Shown here one piece after another: positions 62,891 through 64,000 of a stretch of 64,000 bases of DNA. A program made the position numbers and the translations under genes. A model generated the notes under the pieces. That model was not told where the DNA came from and made no database searches. It saw nothing but the letters and a program-made list of their open reading frames with translations. Within the stretch, counting starts at the first letter, position 1. Each line of letters opens with the position of its first letter. This DNA is from Pedobacter sp. PLR (lineage in GTDB: Bacteria > Bacteroidota > Bacteroidia > Sphingobacteriales > Sphingobacteriaceae), in the NCBI RefSeq assembly GCF_026239675.1, contig NZ_JAPIVQ010000007.1, forward strand, positions 1 through 64,000, written 5' to 3'.

Positions 62891-63763
62891 ATGAACTCTA
62901 GAAGAACATTTATAAAAAACGCAGGTATGGCTGCCGCAGGAGCCCTGTTGTTTCCATCATTTGCGCATGCCTTTGCTAAGGTAAAACCAGTAGGACTACA
63001 ACTGTACACTTTGAGAGAGGTGATCGGTAAAGACCCTAAAGGTGTAATTGAGAAAATAGCTAAAGCAGGCTATAAAGAAGTGGAAACTTACGGATACTCT
63101 GCAAAAGGTGGTTATTTCGGTATGGACGCTAAAGCTTTCAAAAGCCTGTTGGATAACAACGGACTGAAAGCACCAAGTGGACACTTTGGATTGGATTCTT
63201 TCTTAAAAGACGGAAATCAGGACGAGCTGAAAATCGCTATCGAAGGCGCAAGCGCACTAAAAATGGACTTCCTGACCATTCCATGGATGGGCGAAAGTTT
63301 AAGATCAAGCCTTGATGATTACAAAAAAGTTTCTGAGCGTCTGAATCAGGCAGCAGAAATCTGTAAGAAATCCGGATTGAAACTGGCTTACCATAACCAT
63401 GATTTTGAATTCAAAAAATATGATGGCAAAACCGGATATGAGGTCATGCTGGAAGAAACCGATAAAAACCTGGTGAAGTTTGAAATGGACTTATACTGGG
63501 TAGTAAGATCAGGTAATGATCCGATTGCTTTCTTCAATAAATACCCTGGACGTTTCCCAATGTGGCACGTAAAGGATATGGACAAAGCGAACCATTCCAT
63601 CAATACTGAGGTAGGTACGGGTACTATTGATTTCAAATCTTTCTTTAAACATGCCAAACAGGCAGGATTGAAGTATGCTATCGTGGAACAAGAGAATTTC
63701 TCTAAGGATCCCTTTATCAGCATCAAGCAAAGCTTTGATTACGTAAGTCGCGAATTGGTTTAA
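62891..63763 (+). CDS. TIM-barrel sugar isomerase/epimerase with Tat signal
   Basis: A 290-residue xylose isomerase-like protein. MNSRRTFIKNAG gives a perfect Tat motif SRRTFIK, followed by AAAGALLF. The barrel has the metal-site segments YHNHDFEF, EMDLYW, HVKDMD and VEQENF. I start at 62891, since the Met at 62870 lies within the previous gene and would displace the leader. Last gene of the locus; a strong terminator follows. Confidence 0.9.
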   Translation: MNSRRTFIKNAGMAAAGALLFPSFAHAFAKVKPVGLQLYTLREVIGKDPKGVIEKIAKAGYKEVETYGYSAKGGYFGMDAKAFKSLLDNNGLKAPSGHFGLDSFLKDGNQDELKIAIEGASALKMDFLTIPWMGESLRSSLDDYKKVSERLNQAAEICKKSGLKLAYHNHDFEFKKYDGKTGYEVMLEETDKNLVKFEMDLYWVVRSGNDPIAFFNKYPGRFPMWHVKDMDKANHSINTEVGTGTIDFKSFFKHAKQAGLKYAIVEQENFSKDPFISIKQSFDYVSRELV

Positions 63764-63783
63764 GAATAACAGCTTAAAATATC

Positions 63784-63819
63784 AAGGGAAGTGGTTTACG
63801 AAACTACTTCCCTTTTTTT
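63784..63819 (+). terminator. Terminator of the 3-keto-glycoside locus
   Basis: Fourteen-base arms AAGGGAAGTGGTTT (63784-63797) and AAACTACTTCCCTT (63801-63814) with one G-T pair, loop ACG, then TTTTT. Confidence 0.93.
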
Positions 63820-64000
63820 ATGCCCTTTCGGCTGTAACCTAATCCTTAAAGATCAATAGCTGCTATAATACCAGCCTCTGCTGATCTTTAAAGCGCATTA
63901 AAATGCAAGTTTTGAGTGCTTTAGCATCAAAAAGCACAAAAATTTCACCATATTTGAAAAATATGGGCGGAATAAGCCCATGAAGCCAGAGAACTTATTA
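63820..64000. other. Right-edge intergenic stretch with two inverted repeats
   Basis: No gene supported. TTAAAGATCA (63846-63855) and TGATCTTTAA (63882-63891) are exact inverted repeats with a 26-base loop, and ATGGGC/GCCCAT (63963-63968, 63976-63981) form a small second one. They may be a regulatory or terminator element of a gene beyond the window. Confidence 0.4.

Noticed and set aside
63846-63891. Exact TTAAAGATCA/TGATCTTTAA inverted repeat as a riboswitch or attachment site
   Set aside because: A 26-base loop and no T-run or integrase gene; only a generic dyad can be claimed.

Overview
The window looks like chromosomal DNA of a Bacteroidota bacterium of the Sphingobacteriaceae type (Pedobacter-like). 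This rests on the gene families (a SusC/SusD pair, DUF5686, GIN-domain, LemA/TPM and DUF1080 proteins, and an SDR-type threonine dehydrogenase), on the Bacteroidota -7 promoter motif TAnnTTTG upstream of many genes, and on the lack of obvious Shine-Dalgarno sequences. I saw no rRNA, tRNA, CRISPR array, insertion sequence or intact prophage. Genus-level naming is inference.

Layout. 1-5.7 kb: a CoA-binding protein, a COG2509-type FAD dehydrogenase, then a plus-strand lemA / TPM / TPM / unknown / Nudix run. 5.7-9.5 kb: dnaA with DnaA boxes upstream, and a B12-dependent mutase catalytic subunit behind a membrane protein of unknown role. 9.5-11.3 kb: an IscA-type Fe-S protein and a MacB-type permease. 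11.3-16.3 kb: a minus-strand nucleotide-sugar operon (ugd, UDP-glucuronate decarboxylase, galE, an unknown helical protein, rfbB), facing waaA for LPS core. 17.6-24.6 kb: hemH, ispH, a glycosyltransferase/acyltransferase pair, a phosphoribosyltransferase, a GIN-domain protein and rlmD. 24.6-25.4 kb: a non-coding island with an ankyrin-like gene remnant. 25.5-36.3 kb: TetR with a Rieske-like lipoprotein that lacks the histidine ligands, pheS, kbl, a DUF5686 protein, a divergent unknown/S24-repressor pair, a hydroxyacid dehydrogenase, a C1 peptidase and an SDR.

36.3-51.3 kb: trhO, then a large propeller sensor/HTH regulator and a polysaccharide utilisation locus: SusC, SusD, a LamG lipoprotein, a GH144-type glucanase, an SGNH hydrolase and a GH3 beta-glucosidase. 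A secreted esterase with its own promoter follows. GH144 plus GH3 points to beta-1,2-glucan as substrate.

51.3-53 kb: a YebC-family regulator and threonine dehydrogenase. This enzyme supplies the substrate of the Kbl enzyme encoded 24 kb away.

53.4-63.8 kb: a ten-gene plus-strand locus that I read as a 3-keto-glycoside pathway. It holds a Tat-type gluconate-2-dehydrogenase subunit 3, a GMC flavoprotein with a C-x5-C-x3-C Fe-S motif, a cytochrome c lipoprotein, two Gfo/Idh/MocA oxidoreductases, a DUF1080 protein, three TIM-barrel isomerase/epimerases and an MFS permease. Several enzymes occur as both a Tat-signal (periplasmic) and a leader-less (cytoplasmic) version, which suggests two parallel arms joined by the permease. 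Together the PUL and this locus form about 25 kb of glycan and glycoside catabolism, the most interesting part of the window.
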